This document shows positions 1 to 10,389 of a DNA stretch of 64,000 nucleotides, piece after piece. The notes beneath the pieces are model-generated. The model was given only the letters and a program-made list of their open reading frames with translations. It searched no databases and was not told where the DNA came from. Origin of the DNA: Nitrosospira sp. 56-18 (lineage in GTDB: Bacteria; Pseudomonadota; Gammaproteobacteria; Burkholderiales; Nitrosomonadaceae); the NCBI GenBank assembly GCA_001899235.1, contig MKVR01000053.1, forward strand, positions 1 through 64,000. Direction: 5' to 3'. Each line of letters begins with the position of its first letter. Within the stretch, counting starts at the first letter, position 1. Both the position numbers and the translations under genes were made by a program.

Positions 1-59
1 CTGGCCAGATTCTCCGCCGCCGCCTTCGCATCCGTGTCGTTCGATGTATTCGATTTCAT
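1..59 (-). CDS. Partial CDS, N-terminus only, function unknown
   Basis: An ATG at 59 on the minus strand opens a frame that runs off the left edge. Its first residues read MKSNTSNDTDAKAAENLA. A good ribosome binding site (AAGGAGAG) lies 7 nt upstream of the ATG. It is divergent from rpsB. The visible 19 residues are polar and match no family I know. They do not look like methionine aminopeptidase, which is often the divergent neighbour of rpsB. Confidence 0.5.
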   Translation of the reverse strand, partial: MKSNTSNDTDAKAAAENLA

Positions 60-194
60 GAATCACTCTCCTTTTTGTAATAAAACAGCAATGCCCTACC
101 CAATACCTTACTGCGGGCTGACAAACCCTGGTCCATAGTGTCGCCCGTTTCGGCAATACCGGTATGTACGTTGACACACATACCAATGCTGAGC

Positions 195-250
195 TGGCAA
201 CCTGCCGGACTTAAGGAAGTGCGGAACAAATCCTTGCTGGCATTGCTTCG
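195..250. repeat. Degenerate fragment resembling the 26954-27110 element
   Basis: The stretch GGCAACCTGCCGGACTTAAG and what follows resembles the left end of the inverted-repeat element at 26954, which has GGCAGCTTGTCGGACTTAAA. The similarity fades after about 50 bp and no matching right end is visible. It lies just upstream of the rpsB promoter. This is read by eye; an alignment could show it to be chance. Confidence 0.3.
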
Positions 251-260
251 GAAATCCCAA

Positions 261-290
261 TTGAGCGGGCCGCGGCAGAAATGTTATAAT
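261..290 (+). promoter_or_regulatory. Sigma70 promoter of the rpsB-tsf operon
   Basis: TTGAGC at 261-266 and a perfect TATAAT at 285-290 are separated by 18 bp. The predicted transcript has a leader of about 150 nt before rpsB, long enough to hold a regulatory structure. No competing promoter is obvious in the 60-446 gap. Confidence 0.65.
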
Positions 291-373
291 AGCAAGCTAA
301 TCTGAATTTGTGGCCGCTTGTTCCTTGCCCTTAGCGGGTTTTCCATAATTCCTGTATTCAGATTAAATTCGCA

Positions 374-419
374 TATCCGCCATTCCAAGGGTGCTTCGAA
401 AGAGCGATTGCGGCGGATA
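374..419 (+). promoter_or_regulatory. Stem-loop in the rpsB leader, possible S2 autoregulatory site
   Basis: TATCCGCC at 374-381 pairs perfectly with GGCGGATA at 412-419, enclosing a 30-nt region with a smaller possible GCT/AGC pairing. The structure ends 27 nt before the rpsB start codon. Ribosomal protein S2 is known to repress its own operon through the leader in other proteobacteria. That this particular hairpin serves that purpose is inference. Confidence 0.4.
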
Positions 420-446
420 GAGGCTTAACCCTAAAGGAGAAAATTC

Positions 447-1184
447 ATGTCGGTAACCATGCGTCAAATGCTGGAGGCGGGTGTTCATTTCGGACATCAA
501 ACCCGATTCTGGAATCCGAAGATGGCCCCGTATATTTTTGGCCATCGGAACCGGATACATATCATAGACCTGGAAAAAACCCTGGTGATGTACCAGGAGG
601 CGATGAAGTACGTTCGCCAGTTATCCGCCAACAAGGGAATCATCCTGTTTGTGGGAACGAAGCGGCAAGCGCGCGATATCGTCAGGGAGGAAGCCATCCG
701 TTGCGGTTCTCCCTATGTTGACCAGCGCTGGCTGGGGGGCATGTTGACCAATTTCAAGACGATCAAGCAATCGGTCAAGCGTCTTCACGATATGGAAACC
801 ATGGTTGGGGATGGCACGCTGGACAAGCTTTCCAAGAAGGAAGCATTGGATATCCAGCGCGAGCTGGAGAAGCTCAATCGCAGCCTTGGCGGTATAAAAG
901 AGATGAAAAACCTTCCCGATGCCATGTTTGTAATCGACGTGGGCTATCAGAAAGGCGCCATCATAGAGGCAAAAAAACTGGGAATTCCAATAGTAGGAGT
1001 GGTCGATTCCAATCACAGCCCGGATGGGCTGGATTACGTGATTCCGGGCAACGACGATTCCAGCCAGGCAATCCGCCTGTATGCACGCGGCGTAGCCGAT
1101 GCGATTCTGGAGGGGCGCAACCAGATCATGGAAGAGCTTGTAAAGAATGAGTTTGCCGAAGCGGACGAGGCTGTGGCGGATTAG
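447..1184 (+). CDS. rpsB: 30S ribosomal protein S2
   Basis: This 245-residue protein is the uS2 component of the small ribosomal subunit, needed for binding of S1 and for translation initiation. The N-terminus ([20 protein letters not shown]) is the classic S2 signature, and the length is normal for bacteria. The ATG at 447 has AAGGAGA upstream at a good distance. tsf follows after 73 bp, the usual rpsB-tsf pairing, and the promoter at 261-290 serves both. The acidic C-terminal tail ([12 protein letters not shown]) is typical. Nothing is unusual. Confidence 0.97.
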   Translation: MSVTMRQMLEAGVHFGHQTRFWNPKMAPYIFGHRNRIHIIDLEKTLVMYQEAMKYVRQLSANKGIILFVGTKRQARDIVREEAIRCGSPYVDQRWLGGMLTNFKTIKQSVKRLHDMETMVGDGTLDKLSKKEALDIQRELEKLNRSLGGIKEMKNLPDAMFVIDVGYQKGAIIEAKKLGIPIVGVVDSNHSPDGLDYVIPGNDDSSQAIRLYARGVADAILEGRNQIMEELVKNEFAEADEAVAD

Positions 1185-1257
1185 ATGGGATAAATGGGCC
1201 CTGACAGCCCGGCGGGTGTGAGGGTAATCTTTGAACAATTTGTTCCTGGAGTGACAT

Positions 1258-2166
1258 ATGGCGGATATTACCGCAGGGATGGTGAAGGAATTGCGCGAAA
1301 TCACCGGCCTTGGCATGATGGAGTGCAAAAAAGCACTGGCTGAAACCGAAGGAGACATGAAAGCGGCGGAGGATCTGCTGCGTGTCAAGAGCGGAGCCAA
1401 AGCAAGCAAGGCGGCCGGCCGTGTCGCGGCCGATGGAATGATATCAGCATATATTGCGTCCGATGCCAAAAGCGGTGCCTTGGTGGAAGTCAATTGCGAA
1501 ACGGATTTCGTCGCGAAGAATGAGGATTTCATCCATTTCACCCGCGATCTGGCCCGGTTGGCGACCGTAAATAATCTGGCAGATACGGAAGGGCTTGCGC
1601 CGGCTATTCTGGAGACGGGCCAGAGCGTGGAGGAGTTCCGCAAGGCCCTGGTAATGAAGCTGGGTGAGAACATCAGTGTGCGCCGCCTGGTGCGATATGC
1701 GGCACAGGGCCGCCTTTCGTCCTACTTGCACGGCGCCAAAATCGGCGTAATGATCGATTACAGCGGAGGCGACGAATCGCTGGGGAGAGATCTGGCGATG
1801 CATATCGCAGCCAGCAAGCCGATATGCGTTTCGCGTGAACAGGTGTCGTCTGAGCTACTGGAGCGGGAGCGCCAGATTTATGCGGCGCAAGCAGTGGAAA
1901 GCGGCAAATCCGGTGATATTGCCGCAAAAATGGTGGAAGGGCGGATTGCCAAGTATCTTGCCGAAGTGACGCTCCTGGGCCAGCCATTTGTAAAAGACCC
2001 GGATCAGACGGTAGAAAAATTGCTGGCAGCGAAGTCGGCGAAGGTGCACGCCTTTACGCTATTTGTGCTGGGCGAAGGCATCGAAAAAAAATCGGGCGAT
2101 TTTGCGGCCGAGGTAATGGCCCAGGTCAATCAGGCGAAGGATGAGAAGGCTGCCCGGCCGGCTTGA
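1258..2166 (+). CDS. tsf: Elongation factor Ts
   Basis: EF-Ts is the guanine nucleotide exchange factor that recycles EF-Tu-GDP in the cytoplasm. The 302-residue product has the N-terminal UBA-like segment with the signature [16 protein letters not shown] (residues about 12-27) and the core signature [13 protein letters not shown] (about 79-91). Its length suits proteobacterial EF-Ts. The start at 1258 has CCTGGAGTG just upstream. It follows rpsB and abuts pyrH, forming the conserved rpsB-tsf-pyrH-frr group. Confidence 0.97.
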   Translation: MADITAGMVKELREITGLGMMECKKALAETEGDMKAAEDLLRVKSGAKASKAAGRVAADGMISAYIASDAKSGALVEVNCETDFVAKNEDFIHFTRDLARLATVNNLADTEGLAPAILETGQSVEEFRKALVMKLGENISVRRLVRYAAQGRLSSYLHGAKIGVMIDYSGGDESLGRDLAMHIAASKPICVSREQVSSELLERERQIYAAQAVESGKSGDIAAKMVEGRIAKYLAEVTLLGQPFVKDPDQTVEKLLAAKSAKVHAFTLFVLGEGIEKKSGDFAAEVMAQVNQAKDEKAARPA

Positions 2167-2174
2167 CGAAGTCC

Positions 2175-2891
2175 ATGACCACTCCCTCTTACAAGCGAAT
2201 TTTGCTGAAGCTGTCGGGCGAAGCCTTGATGGGCGATGATAGCTATGGAATCAATCGCGCAATAATTGAAAGAATTGTTTCGGAAATTGTCGAGATAACC
2301 CAACTGGAAGTTCAGGTGGCGGTTGTAATAGGAGGCGGCAATATATTCCGTGGAATAACTTCCGCCGAAGATGGAATGGACCGCGCCACTGCCGATTATA
2401 TGGGCATGCTCGCGACCGTGATGAATGCCCTCGCGCTACAGGATGCAATGCGCCGTGCCGGACTGGCAAGCAGAGTGCAATCGGCGCTTCGTATCGATCA
2501 GGTAGTGGAACCGTACATTCGCGGCAAGGCGATGCGCTATCTCGCGTCCGGCAAGGTCGTGATCTTTGCGGCTGGCACGGGAAATCCTTTTTTCACCACC
2601 GATACGGCTGCCGCGTTGCGGGGCATGGAAATGAACGTGGACATCGTCCTCAAAGGTACCAAGGTGGATGGCGTGTATGATTCCGATCCCAATGCCAACC
2701 CCGAGGCGAAACGTTACCAGCGGCTTACATTCGATATGGCCATCGCCCAGAACCTGAAAGTAATGGACGCCACGGCGCTTACCCTATGCCGGGATCAGAA
2801 GCTGCCGCTCAAGGTTTTCAGCATTTTCAAGGCAGGCGCGTTAAAGCGGGTAGTGATGGGGGAAGACGAGGGGACGCTGGTACAGGTATAA
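2175..2891 (+). CDS. pyrH: UMP kinase
   Basis: UMP kinase phosphorylates UMP to UDP in pyrimidine nucleotide synthesis and acts as a hexamer in the cytosol. The 238-residue protein begins [18 protein letters not shown], the amino-acid-kinase-fold phosphate-binding start, with [11 protein letters not shown] and [15 protein letters not shown] further on. I chose the ATG at 2175 because it fits the family N-terminus. An in-frame TTG at 2163 would add four residues and overlap the tsf stop. No strong ribosome binding site is visible, so coupling to tsf translation is plausible. Confidence 0.95.
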   Translation: MTTPSYKRILLKLSGEALMGDDSYGINRAIIERIVSEIVEITQLEVQVAVVIGGGNIFRGITSAEDGMDRATADYMGMLATVMNALALQDAMRRAGLASRVQSALRIDQVVEPYIRGKAMRYLASGKVVIFAAGTGNPFFTTDTAAALRGMEMNVDIVLKGTKVDGVYDSDPNANPEAKRYQRLTFDMAIAQNLKVMDATALTLCRDQKLPLKVFSIFKAGALKRVVMGEDEGTLVQV

Positions 2892-2981
2892 ATCATCAGC
2901 GCTATAATGCGTTTTCGAGCAGCCTGTCATTGCACGACGGCAGCATGCCGCTTTCCGCTTCTTATATTACCGACGATTACC

Positions 2982-3539
2982 ATGATTGCCGACATCAAAA
3001 AATCGACTGAGCAAAAAATGCAGAAGAGCTTTGAAGCACTAAAGGCGGATCTGGGAAAGGTGCGAACGGGCAGAGCCCATGCCGGGCTGCTTGATCATAT
3101 TACAGTCGACTATTACGGAACGCCTACGCTCATCAGCCAGGTGGCAAATATCAGTCTGGCCGATGCGCGCACCATTACGGTTGCGCCCTGGGAAAAGAAG
3201 ATGCTGAGCGTGATCGAGAAATCCATCAGAAATTCCGATCTCGGACTGAATCCGGTAACGGTAGGTGAATTGATCCGCGTGCCTATGCCACCTCTTACCG
3301 AAGAGCGCCGGCGCGATCTCGCCAAAGTGGTAAGGCACGAGGCTGAAACGGCACGTGTAGCGATGCGCAATATCCGGCGCGATGCGAATACCCACTTGAA
3401 GGATTTGCTCAAGGAAAAAAAGATTGCTGAAGATGAGGAGCGTCGCGGCCAGGATGAGATCCAGAAGATTACGGACCGCCACATCGCGGAAATAGATAAG
3501 CTGTTGCAAATCAAGGAAGCCGAATTGATGGCGATCTGA
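2982..3539 (+). CDS. frr: Ribosome recycling factor
   Basis: RRF splits the post-termination ribosome together with EF-G. The 185-residue product has exactly the family's usual length. It starts [20 protein letters not shown] and contains the conserved [13 protein letters not shown] segment. The reading frame is open upstream to 2907, but the added 25 residues match no RRF, so the ATG at 2982 is used. It is the fourth gene of the conserved rpsB-tsf-pyrH-frr group and is followed by uppS. Confidence 0.96.
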   Translation: MIADIKKSTEQKMQKSFEALKADLGKVRTGRAHAGLLDHITVDYYGTPTLISQVANISLADARTITVAPWEKKMLSVIEKSIRNSDLGLNPVTVGELIRVPMPPLTEERRRDLAKVVRHEAETARVAMRNIRRDANTHLKDLLKEKKIAEDEERRGQDEIQKITDRHIAEIDKLLQIKEAELMAI

Positions 3540-3648
3540 TCCGGACAAAAAGCGATCAATGGGGTATGCATGCTATTCTCCAGCAGAGCCCCAGCAGAAC
3601 GGACAATTTGGATTTTGGAGAGGTTCTCAACTCTACGCTATCTGCCTC

Positions 3649-4446
3649 ATGCCCCCTCCCACCAGTTCAACCCGGGAAATACCCGACATCAGCACAGTTC
3701 CGCGACATATCGCCATCATCATGGACGGGAATGGCCGCTGGGCAAAAAACAGATTCCTTCCGCGCGTTGCCGGTCACAAGCGTGGGGTGGAAACAGTGCG
3801 CACCGCGGTCAAGGCCTGCATGGAGCGCGGTGTCGAATTTCTGACTTTGTTCGCTTTCAGCAGCGAGAACTGGCGCCGCCCAACGGATGAAGTTGCATTT
3901 CTTATGCAGCTTTTCATAACAGTCCTGGAGCAGGAAGTCACCAAGCTGCATGAGAACGGGATACGCTTCAAGGTCATCGGTGATTTATCGAAATTCGAAT
4001 CGAAGATCATCGAGTTTATCCGGAACGGGGAAGCGCTTACCGCCGAGAATACGCGCTTTACCCTCACCATCGCCGCAAATTATGGCGGCCGGTGGGATGT
4101 CATGCAGGCTATGCGCAGGCTGCTTGCCGAGCATGCACACCTGGCTGCGGGTTTCGAAGAATCGGATTTGATGCCGTATTTTGCATTGAATTACGCTCCG
4201 GAACCTGATCTGTTCATTCGTACCGGCGGAGAAAAGCGCATCAGCAATTTTCTGCTATGGCAGCTTGCCTATACCGAGTTGTATTTCACCGATACGCTGT
4301 GGCCGGATTTTGACCGGCGTGCGCTGGATCTCGCCATTCAATCCTATCAGCAACGGGAGCGCCGCTTCGGACGGACGAGCGAGCAAGTTCAGAAAAGCTT
4401 ATCCGGCAATGGAGGAAGCGAACTTGCCGCGAAGCGGACGGCGTAG
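3649..4446 (+). CDS. uppS: Isoprenyl (undecaprenyl) diphosphate synthase
   Basis: This cis-prenyltransferase condenses isopentenyl diphosphate onto farnesyl diphosphate to make the C55 lipid carrier used for peptidoglycan and LPS. The 265-residue protein has the signature RHIAIIMDGNGRWAKN (catalytic Asp about residue 26), FSSENWRRP, and the C-terminal PEPDLFIRTGGEKRISNFLL. The frame is open from 3559, but those residues look non-coding and the ATG at 3649 gives a family-like start. A GGAGAGG motif lies about 25 nt upstream, too far to be decisive, so the start is moderately certain. Confidence 0.94.
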   Translation: MPPPTSSTREIPDISTVPRHIAIIMDGNGRWAKNRFLPRVAGHKRGVETVRTAVKACMERGVEFLTLFAFSSENWRRPTDEVAFLMQLFITVLEQEVTKLHENGIRFKVIGDLSKFESKIIEFIRNGEALTAENTRFTLTIAANYGGRWDVMQAMRRLLAEHAHLAAGFEESDLMPYFALNYAPEPDLFIRTGGEKRISNFLLWQLAYTELYFTDTLWPDFDRRALDLAIQSYQQRERRFGRTSEQVQKSLSGNGGSELAAKRTA

Positions 4447-4496
4447 CATTCACGCATTTCCACTCTGCGGCATTGCTCTCGCCATCCGCGCGGGCC

Positions 4497-5318
4497 ATGG
4501 TTAAAACCAGGATACTCACTGCTGTCGTCATGCTGCTACTCTTCCTGGCAGCACTGTTTTACCTTTCTCCCATTTTCTGGATGGCGCTTCTGCTGGCCCT
4601 GACCGTGGCAGGCGCCTGGGAGTGGCGGCGGCTGGGTGGATTTTCTGCGGCCCACTCCGCCATTTATCTCATCCTGACAGCAATACTGGCTGGAGAGTTG
4701 CTCTTTTGGCTGGACAGGTCCATTCTGGCCGATCCGTATACCTTGTCCTTCTCATGGCTTTATGCTGTTTCAGCAGTATTCTGGATCTTTTACGTTCCCC
4801 TCTTCCTCAAAGCGAGACATCCCATCAGGAATCCATTGTTGATGGCGCTTGCCGGCTGGATAGTCCTGCTCCCTACATGTCTTGCCTTATTTCAGTTGCG
4901 CGCAATCGATCCTGCTTTACTGCTAGGTTTCATGGCGGCAATCTGGATCTCCGATACCTCCGCTTACTTTACCGGACGTTCTCTCGGAAAACATAAGCTT
5001 GCGCCGCAAATCAGCCCGGGCAAGACATGGGAAGGAGCAGCCGGGGCGCTGGCTGCGGTTGCCATTTATGCGCTAAGCTGGAGCTGGGCGGCGGAAGAAT
5101 GGTTTCTTGCCCGATGGTTGCTGCCGCTGCTTCTGGTGCTTGCCGCACTGGGCATTGTCGGCGATCTGTTCGAGTCATTGTTGAAACGTCATGCCGGAGT
5201 CAAGGACAGTGGTAATATTTTACCCGGTCACGGTGGTATACTTGACAGGATTGACGCGCTTACCTCGACTCTGCCATTGGCCATCCTGTCACTCCTCTAT
5301 TTACAGTCGGAATCATGA
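4497..5318 (+). CDS. cdsA: Phosphatidate cytidylyltransferase
   Basis: CdsA makes CDP-diacylglycerol from phosphatidic acid and CTP in the inner membrane, the precursor of phosphatidylethanolamine and phosphatidylglycerol. The 273-residue protein is strongly hydrophobic with about seven to eight membrane segments. It carries the C-terminal CDS signature [18 protein letters not shown]. The ATG at 4497 is preferred over an upstream TTG at 4473. Its stop overlaps the dxr start (ATGA), which indicates translational coupling. Confidence 0.94.
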   Translation: MVKTRILTAVVMLLLFLAALFYLSPIFWMALLLALTVAGAWEWRRLGGFSAAHSAIYLILTAILAGELLFWLDRSILADPYTLSFSWLYAVSAVFWIFYVPLFLKARHPIRNPLLMALAGWIVLLPTCLALFQLRAIDPALLLGFMAAIWISDTSAYFTGRSLGKHKLAPQISPGKTWEGAAGALAAVAIYALSWSWAAEEWFLARWLLPLLLVLAALGIVGDLFESLLKRHAGVKDSGNILPGHGGILDRIDALTSTLPLAILSLLYLQSES

Positions 5319-6502
5319 TAACCATTCGTCATATCACCGTCCTCGGCTCTACCGGGAGCATTGGCGTAAGCACGCTGGATGTGGTAGCACGGCATCCCGA
5401 GAGATTCCGTGTCGCCGCGCTTACCGCCAATACCAGCGCCAAGGAGATGCTGGAACAGTGCAAGCGCTTCCAGCCACGCTATGCGGTATTGCTGGAAGAA
5501 GCCAGTGCGGACTGGTTGCGAACGGAAGTTCGCGCCGCGGGCCTTGCTACCGAAGTCCTGTGGGGTGTTGCGTCGCTCGAAAAAGTGGCTTCGCTGCCTG
5601 AAGTCGATATCGTCATGGCGGCGATCGTCGGGGCTGCGGGAATACGGCCCACGTTCGCAGCGGCTGCCACGGGCAAGCATGTACTGCTGGCCAACAAGGA
5701 AACAATGGTCATGGCAGGGCGAATTTTTATGGACGTGGTCAAGCAGAACGGAGCCACCCTGCTTCCGATAGATAGCGAGCACAATGCGATTTTTCAGTCG
5801 CTGCCGCAGCATTTCAACGGAAACCTGGGACTGGTCGGGGTGCGCCGTATTCTTCTGACCGCCTCCGGGGGGCCGTTTCGCAAAACGCCGCTGAGCTCAC
5901 TGCAAACGGTTACGCCGAGGCAAGCCTGCGCGCATCCCAACTGGGTCATGGGGCAGAAAATTTCGGTTGATTCGGCCACCATGATGAACAAGGGTCTGGA
6001 AGTCATAGAAGCCCATTGGTTGTTCGAAGCAGACCCTGAGCAGATCCAGGTTGTGATCCATCCTCAGAGTATCATCCATTCCATGGTCGAATATATCGAT
6101 GGCTCAGTGCTGGCTCAGCTCGGAAATCCTGATATGCGTACGCCTATTGCGCACGCGTTGGGTTTTCCCGAGCGCATCGAAACGACGGTCACTCCCCTGG
6201 ACATGTTCAAGGTGGGACGGCTGGATTTCGAAGCGCCGGACTTCGAGAGGTTTCCCTGCCTGGGGCTTGCTTACAGGGCGTTGGAATCCGGGGGCAATAT
6301 GCCGGCAGTACTCAATGCGGCCAATGAAGTCGCCGTCGAATCTTTCCTTGGATCCCGCATGCCTTTTACCGCGATTCCCGAAATGATCGGTGACGTGATG
6401 CAGAGGGTTGGCCGCAAGGATATCGCTACGCTCAGCGACGTGCTGGCGGCGGATGCAGTGGCGCGTGAGGCCGCGCATGAATGGCTTGCCTGCTTCGCGT
6501 AA
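5315..6502 (+). CDS. dxr: 1-deoxy-D-xylulose 5-phosphate reductoisomerase
   Basis: DXR converts DXP to 2-C-methyl-D-erythritol 4-phosphate with NADPH, the committed step of the MEP isoprenoid pathway. The 395-residue protein has the nucleotide-binding GSTGSIG near residue 10, the [10 protein letters not shown] segment, the metal-binding [11 protein letters not shown], and the substrate-loop residues around [21 protein letters not shown]. Its ATG overlaps the cdsA stop. The order uppS-cdsA-dxr-rseP-bamA is conserved in proteobacteria. A 227-bp gap without a recognisable gene separates it from rseP. Confidence 0.96.
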   Translation: MITIRHITVLGSTGSIGVSTLDVVARHPERFRVAALTANTSAKEMLEQCKRFQPRYAVLLEEASADWLRTEVRAAGLATEVLWGVASLEKVASLPEVDIVMAAIVGAAGIRPTFAAAATGKHVLLANKETMVMAGRIFMDVVKQNGATLLPIDSEHNAIFQSLPQHFNGNLGLVGVRRILLTASGGPFRKTPLSSLQTVTPRQACAHPNWVMGQKISVDSATMMNKGLEVIEAHWLFEADPEQIQVVIHPQSIIHSMVEYIDGSVLAQLGNPDMRTPIAHALGFPERIETTVTPLDMFKVGRLDFEAPDFERFPCLGLAYRALESGGNMPAVLNAANEVAVESFLGSRMPFTAIPEMIGDVMQRVGRKDIATLSDVLAADAVAREAAHEWLACFA

Positions 6503-6729
6503 GGGATAGTCGTTGGCCTCGAAAGCTGGCCGTCCTGATGAGTAATTTCTTTCTTGATCCGCTTCATTCCAGCCGGATCGGTTCCTTCGGAGCAAAGAGG
6601 CAGGGGAAACGAGAAATCGGCATGGCCTCGAACATCGAGGCTGTCCCGCTTCGCTTTCCAGCACATTCCTTTCTCCTCTGCGTTGCACCCCGCCGAGTCA
6701 CTCAAGTCTGAGCCACACCTAAAACTCCC

Positions 6730-8097
6730 ATGACATTCCTTGTAACCATTATCGCATTTATCATGGCCCTGGGGATATTGATCGTTTTCCACGAATTCGG
6801 CCATTACCTGGTGGCGCGGTGGTGTGGGGTGAGGGTGCTCCGTTTTTCCGTAGGATTCGGCAGGCCTTTATACAGCAAACGTCTGGGAACCGATCAAACG
6901 GAATGGGTGATTTCTGCCTTCCCGCTTGGCGGTTACGTAAAAATGCTCGACGAGCAGGAAGGGAAGGTTGCTCCGGAAGATCTCTCCAGGGCATTCAATC
7001 GAAAGCCCGTTGCGAATCGGTTTGCAATCGTTGCAGCCGGACCTGTTGCCAATTTTTTGCTGGCAATGCTTCTTTACTGGGTTTTATTCATGTCGGGCGT
7101 CGCTGGCATGAAACCCATACTGGGCCCTGTGGTTCCCGCTACGCCTGCGGCATTTGCTTCCTTCCAGGAAGGCGAAACCATAACACGGATCGGAGATGAA
7201 GCCGTATCAACCTGGCAGGATGCCCGCTGGCTGCTGCTGGCCCAGGCGATGGAAAGGGCCGCCTCCGTGAGCGTCCACACCATCAGCCCGGCAGGGGAAA
7301 GCGCCTTGCGGCGGCTTGACCTGAGCCAGGTGGAAGGCAGCGATCTGGAAGGGGATTTCCTGGCGAAGATCGGTTTGAGCAGTTATCAGCCGCCCATGGA
7401 TCCGATCGTGGGGATGCTCGTTGCCGGAGGTGCGGGAGAGCGCGGCGGTCTGCGGGTTGGTGATGAAATTATTGCAGTCGACGGAAAGAAAATCACCCTG
7501 TGGGAAGATCTGGTACTGGATATAAGGAAGAATCCCGGGAAACTCCTGAAACTTGAGATTCTCCGCGGCGGCAAAACCGTGCAGCTTGAGATCGTGCCGG
7601 ATATCTCTTCCGAAAGCGGGGGGAAAGTGGGAAAACTTGGCATAGGTCCGCAAATCGATCGAGGCGAACTGGATAAGTTGATGATCAGCATAAGCTATCC
7701 ACCCCTGGCCGCCATGGCAAAAGCAATAAGGAAGACCTGGGAAACTTCCCTGTTCACGCTGCAAATGCTCTGGAAGATGGTGGTGGGCGAGGTATCGTGG
7801 AAAAACATAAGCGGTCCGATCACGATCGCGGATTATGCCGGGAAGTCGGCCCAGCTCGGTTTTGCCTCCTACCTGGCTTTCCTTGCTCTCATCAGCATCA
7901 GCCTCGGCGTATTGAACTTGCTGCCCATCCCGTTATTGGATGGGGGTCACCTGCTGTATTATTTGATCGAGGTCGTGAAAGGTGCTCCGCTTTCTGTCAA
8001 GGCCATGGAGGCAGGCCAGCAGATGGGAATGGCGTTGTTATTCGCATTGATGGTCTGCGCAATCTATAACGACGTCGCTCGGCTTATATCCGGCTAG
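6730..8097 (+). CDS. rseP: RIP metalloprotease RseP (site-2 protease)
   Basis: RseP is an inner-membrane zinc protease that cleaves the anti-sigma factor RseA in the envelope stress response and clears signal-peptide remnants. The 455-residue protein has the zinc motif HEFGH at residues 21-25 in the first membrane segment, tandem PDZ domains in the middle, and the second active-site motif NLLPIPLLDGGH near the C-terminus with two more membrane segments. Length and layout match the family. It lies 3 bp upstream of bamA, a conserved pairing. Confidence 0.95.
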   Translation: MTFLVTIIAFIMALGILIVFHEFGHYLVARWCGVRVLRFSVGFGRPLYSKRLGTDQTEWVISAFPLGGYVKMLDEQEGKVAPEDLSRAFNRKPVANRFAIVAAGPVANFLLAMLLYWVLFMSGVAGMKPILGPVVPATPAAFASFQEGETITRIGDEAVSTWQDARWLLLAQAMERAASVSVHTISPAGESALRRLDLSQVEGSDLEGDFLAKIGLSSYQPPMDPIVGMLVAGGAGERGGLRVGDEIIAVDGKKITLWEDLVLDIRKNPGKLLKLEILRGGKTVQLEIVPDISSESGGKVGKLGIGPQIDRGELDKLMISISYPPLAAMAKAIRKTWETSLFTLQMLWKMVVGEVSWKNISGPITIADYAGKSAQLGFASYLAFLALISISLGVLNLLPIPLLDGGHLLYYLIEVVKGAPLSVKAMEAGQQMGMALLFALMVCAIYNDVARLISG

Positions 8098-8100
8098 CGC

Positions 8101-10383
8101 ATGAAGGCCAGTTCTCTCGTCGCGCTCGTGTCGTTTTTATGCGCTTCGGTGTCGTGGGCGCGCGAACCGTTCATTGTGAAGGATATCCGGATCGAAGGAA
8201 TACAACGCACGGAAGCCGGAACGGTTTTCAGCTATCTACCGGTCAAGGTAGGGGATGTGCTCGATGACGAAAAAGCGGCGACGGCTATCAAGGTTCTCTA
8301 TGCTACCGGGTTTTTCAAGGATGTGCGGCTGGAGTCGGAAGGAGGCGTGCTGCTGGTCGTAGTTGAAGAGCGTCCCGCCATCGCGCAAATTACCATCGTG
8401 GGTTCCAAGGAGTTCGAGAAAGACAAGCTGAAAGAGGGATTGAAGCAGGCGGGACTCGCGGAGTCGCGTATCTTTGATCGTTCCCTGCTGGAGAGGGCTG
8501 AGCAGGAACTGAAGCAGCAATATATCGCCAGGGGCAAGTATGGAGTGAAAATCACTACCACGACAACTCCGCTTGACCGCAACCGGGTGGGTATCAACTT
8601 CCATGTGGATGAGGGCAAGACTGCCAAAATCCGCAAGATCAATGTAGTCGGCAACCAGAATTTCAAGGAAAAAGAACTTCTGGCCGAGTTTGCGTTAAGG
8701 ACGCCCGGACTGTTGACCTGGTTTACCAAAGAGGACCAATATTCCAAACAGAAACTTGGTGCGGATCTCGAATCGCTGCGGTCTTTTTATCTCAATCGAG
8801 GCTATCTCGAATTCAGTATCGAGTCGACGCAGGTCTCGATTACACCCGACATGCGTGACATCTACATCACCGTCAATATCACTGAAGGCCCAAAGTACAC
8901 GGTTTCGGAGATAAAGCTCGGGGGCGAGCTGCTGCTGCCCGAAGAGGAATTGCGCCAGCTGATAAAAATCGCTCCCGGCGATGTGTTTGCGCGGGAACGC
9001 TTGACGGAATCCGTCAAGCTCATCACCGACCGTCTTGGGGACGATGGCTACGCATTCGCCAACGTCAATGCATCGCCCCAACTGGACAAGGAAAAGCAGC
9101 AGGTGGCTTTTACCTTTTTCATAGACCCTGGCCGCCGGGTCTATGTACGGCGCATCAATATCACGGGCAATAGCCGCACTCGCGATGAAGTGATACGCCG
9201 GGAGATGCGCCAGTTCGAAGGTGGCTGGTACTCGACCACAAAAATCAATCTCTCCAAGACGCGCGTGGACAGGCTGAATTTCTTCAATGCCGTGAATGTC
9301 GAGACACCGGCGGTTGAAGGGGTTACCGACCAAATCGATGTAAACGTCGAAGTCAAGGAAAAGCCGACTGGCGCTGTCATGTTTGGAGCCGGCTATTCCA
9401 ACATGGAGGGCTTGATACTGAGCGGTTCCGTTGCCCAGGACAACATATTCGGCACTGGCAAGCTGGTTAATTTGATGGTCAATACGGGGAGCGTCAACAA
9501 GACCTATTCGCTCTCATACACCGATCCCTATTTCACCCGCGACGGCGTGACCGGCGGGTTCGATCTTTACAAGCGTACTCTCAATACCAGCACCCTGATA
9601 TCCGTGATGAGCTTCAATACTAATACCACCGGGGCCAATTTCCGGTTTGGCTTTCCCATCAACGAAAGAGACAGCATTCAAGCCGGCCTGGGTGCGGAAA
9701 ATACGATCGTTTCCCTGGGTGCAAACAGTCCACAGCGCAATATCGATTTTGTAAACGAGTTCGGGCGGAGTACCCTCAACATACCATTAACGCTCAGCTG
9801 GCGGCGCGACGGCAGGGATAGTGCGATCTGGACAACCGCCGGCACCACGCAGACCGCATTCGCCGAATCAGGTCTGCCGGGAGGAGATCTGACTTACTAT
9901 AAATTGAACTACACGCTCAAATGGTATTATCCTCTTTCAAGCCTCTTTACACTCATGTTGCACGGAGAACTGGGCTATGGCGACGGTTATAATGGAAAGC
10001 CGCTGCCTTTCTTCAAGAACTTTTTCGCGGGTGGCAATACTTCTGTTCGCGGCTACAATATCAGCTCGCTGGGTCCTCGCGATGCCAATAACAGGACGCT
10101 GGGGGGTAACAAACGCGTGATCGGCAGTGCAGAAATAATGTTTCCCATGCCGGGAATGAGGAATGACAGATCGGTCCGGCTGAGCGCATTCGTTGACGCT
10201 GGAACGGTATACGGGCCCGGGGGACAGATTCCTGCGCAAGAGGGGTTGCGCTATTCCGCTGGGCTGGCTGTCATGTGGATTTCTCCCATGGGTCCTCTCA
10301 AGGTCAGCATTGCGCAGCCCATCAACAATCAGCCCGGGGATAATCTGCAGCGGTTTCAGTTTCAATTTGGCCAGCAGTTTTAG
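8101..10383 (+). CDS. bamA: Outer membrane protein assembly factor BamA
   Basis: BamA is the Omp85-family channel that inserts beta-barrel proteins into the outer membrane. The 760-residue product starts with a Sec signal peptide cleaved after about residue 20 (SVSWA/REPF). Five POTRA domains span about 22-420, followed by a 16-stranded barrel ending in a terminal phenylalanine (FQFGQQF). The L6 loop motif VRGY is present around residue 650. Skp, the periplasmic chaperone that feeds it, is encoded next. Nothing essential seems missing. Confidence 0.96.
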   Translation: MKASSLVALVSFLCASVSWAREPFIVKDIRIEGIQRTEAGTVFSYLPVKVGDVLDDEKAATAIKVLYATGFFKDVRLESEGGVLLVVVEERPAIAQITIVGSKEFEKDKLKEGLKQAGLAESRIFDRSLLERAEQELKQQYIARGKYGVKITTTTTPLDRNRVGINFHVDEGKTAKIRKINVVGNQNFKEKELLAEFALRTPGLLTWFTKEDQYSKQKLGADLESLRSFYLNRGYLEFSIESTQVSITPDMRDIYITVNITEGPKYTVSEIKLGGELLLPEEELRQLIKIAPGDVFARERLTESVKLITDRLGDDGYAFANVNASPQLDKEKQQVAFTFFIDPGRRVYVRRINITGNSRTRDEVIRREMRQFEGGWYSTTKINLSKTRVDRLNFFNAVNVETPAVEGVTDQIDVNVEVKEKPTGAVMFGAGYSNMEGLILSGSVAQDNIFGTGKLVNLMVNTGSVNKTYSLSYTDPYFTRDGVTGGFDLYKRTLNTSTLISVMSFNTNTTGANFRFGFPINERDSIQAGLGAENTIVSLGANSPQRNIDFVNEFGRSTLNIPLTLSWRRDGRDSAIWTTAGTTQTAFAESGLPGGDLTYYKLNYTLKWYYPLSSLFTLMLHGELGYGDGYNGKPLPFFKNFFAGGNTSVRGYNISSLGPRDANNRTLGGNKRVIGSAEIMFPMPGMRNDRSVRLSAFVDAGTVYGPGGQIPAQEGLRYSAGLAVMWISPMGPLKVSIAQPINNQPGDNLQRFQFQFGQQF

Positions 10384-10389
10384 GGAATC

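Noticed and set aside
621-1673. 350-codon minus-strand frame across rpsB and tsf
   Set aside because: Shadow of two certain genes, with no start signal.
6503-6729. Small gene in the dxr-rseP gap
   Set aside because: The frame that covers it starts inside dxr, has no ribosome binding site and reads as low-complexity basic sequence.
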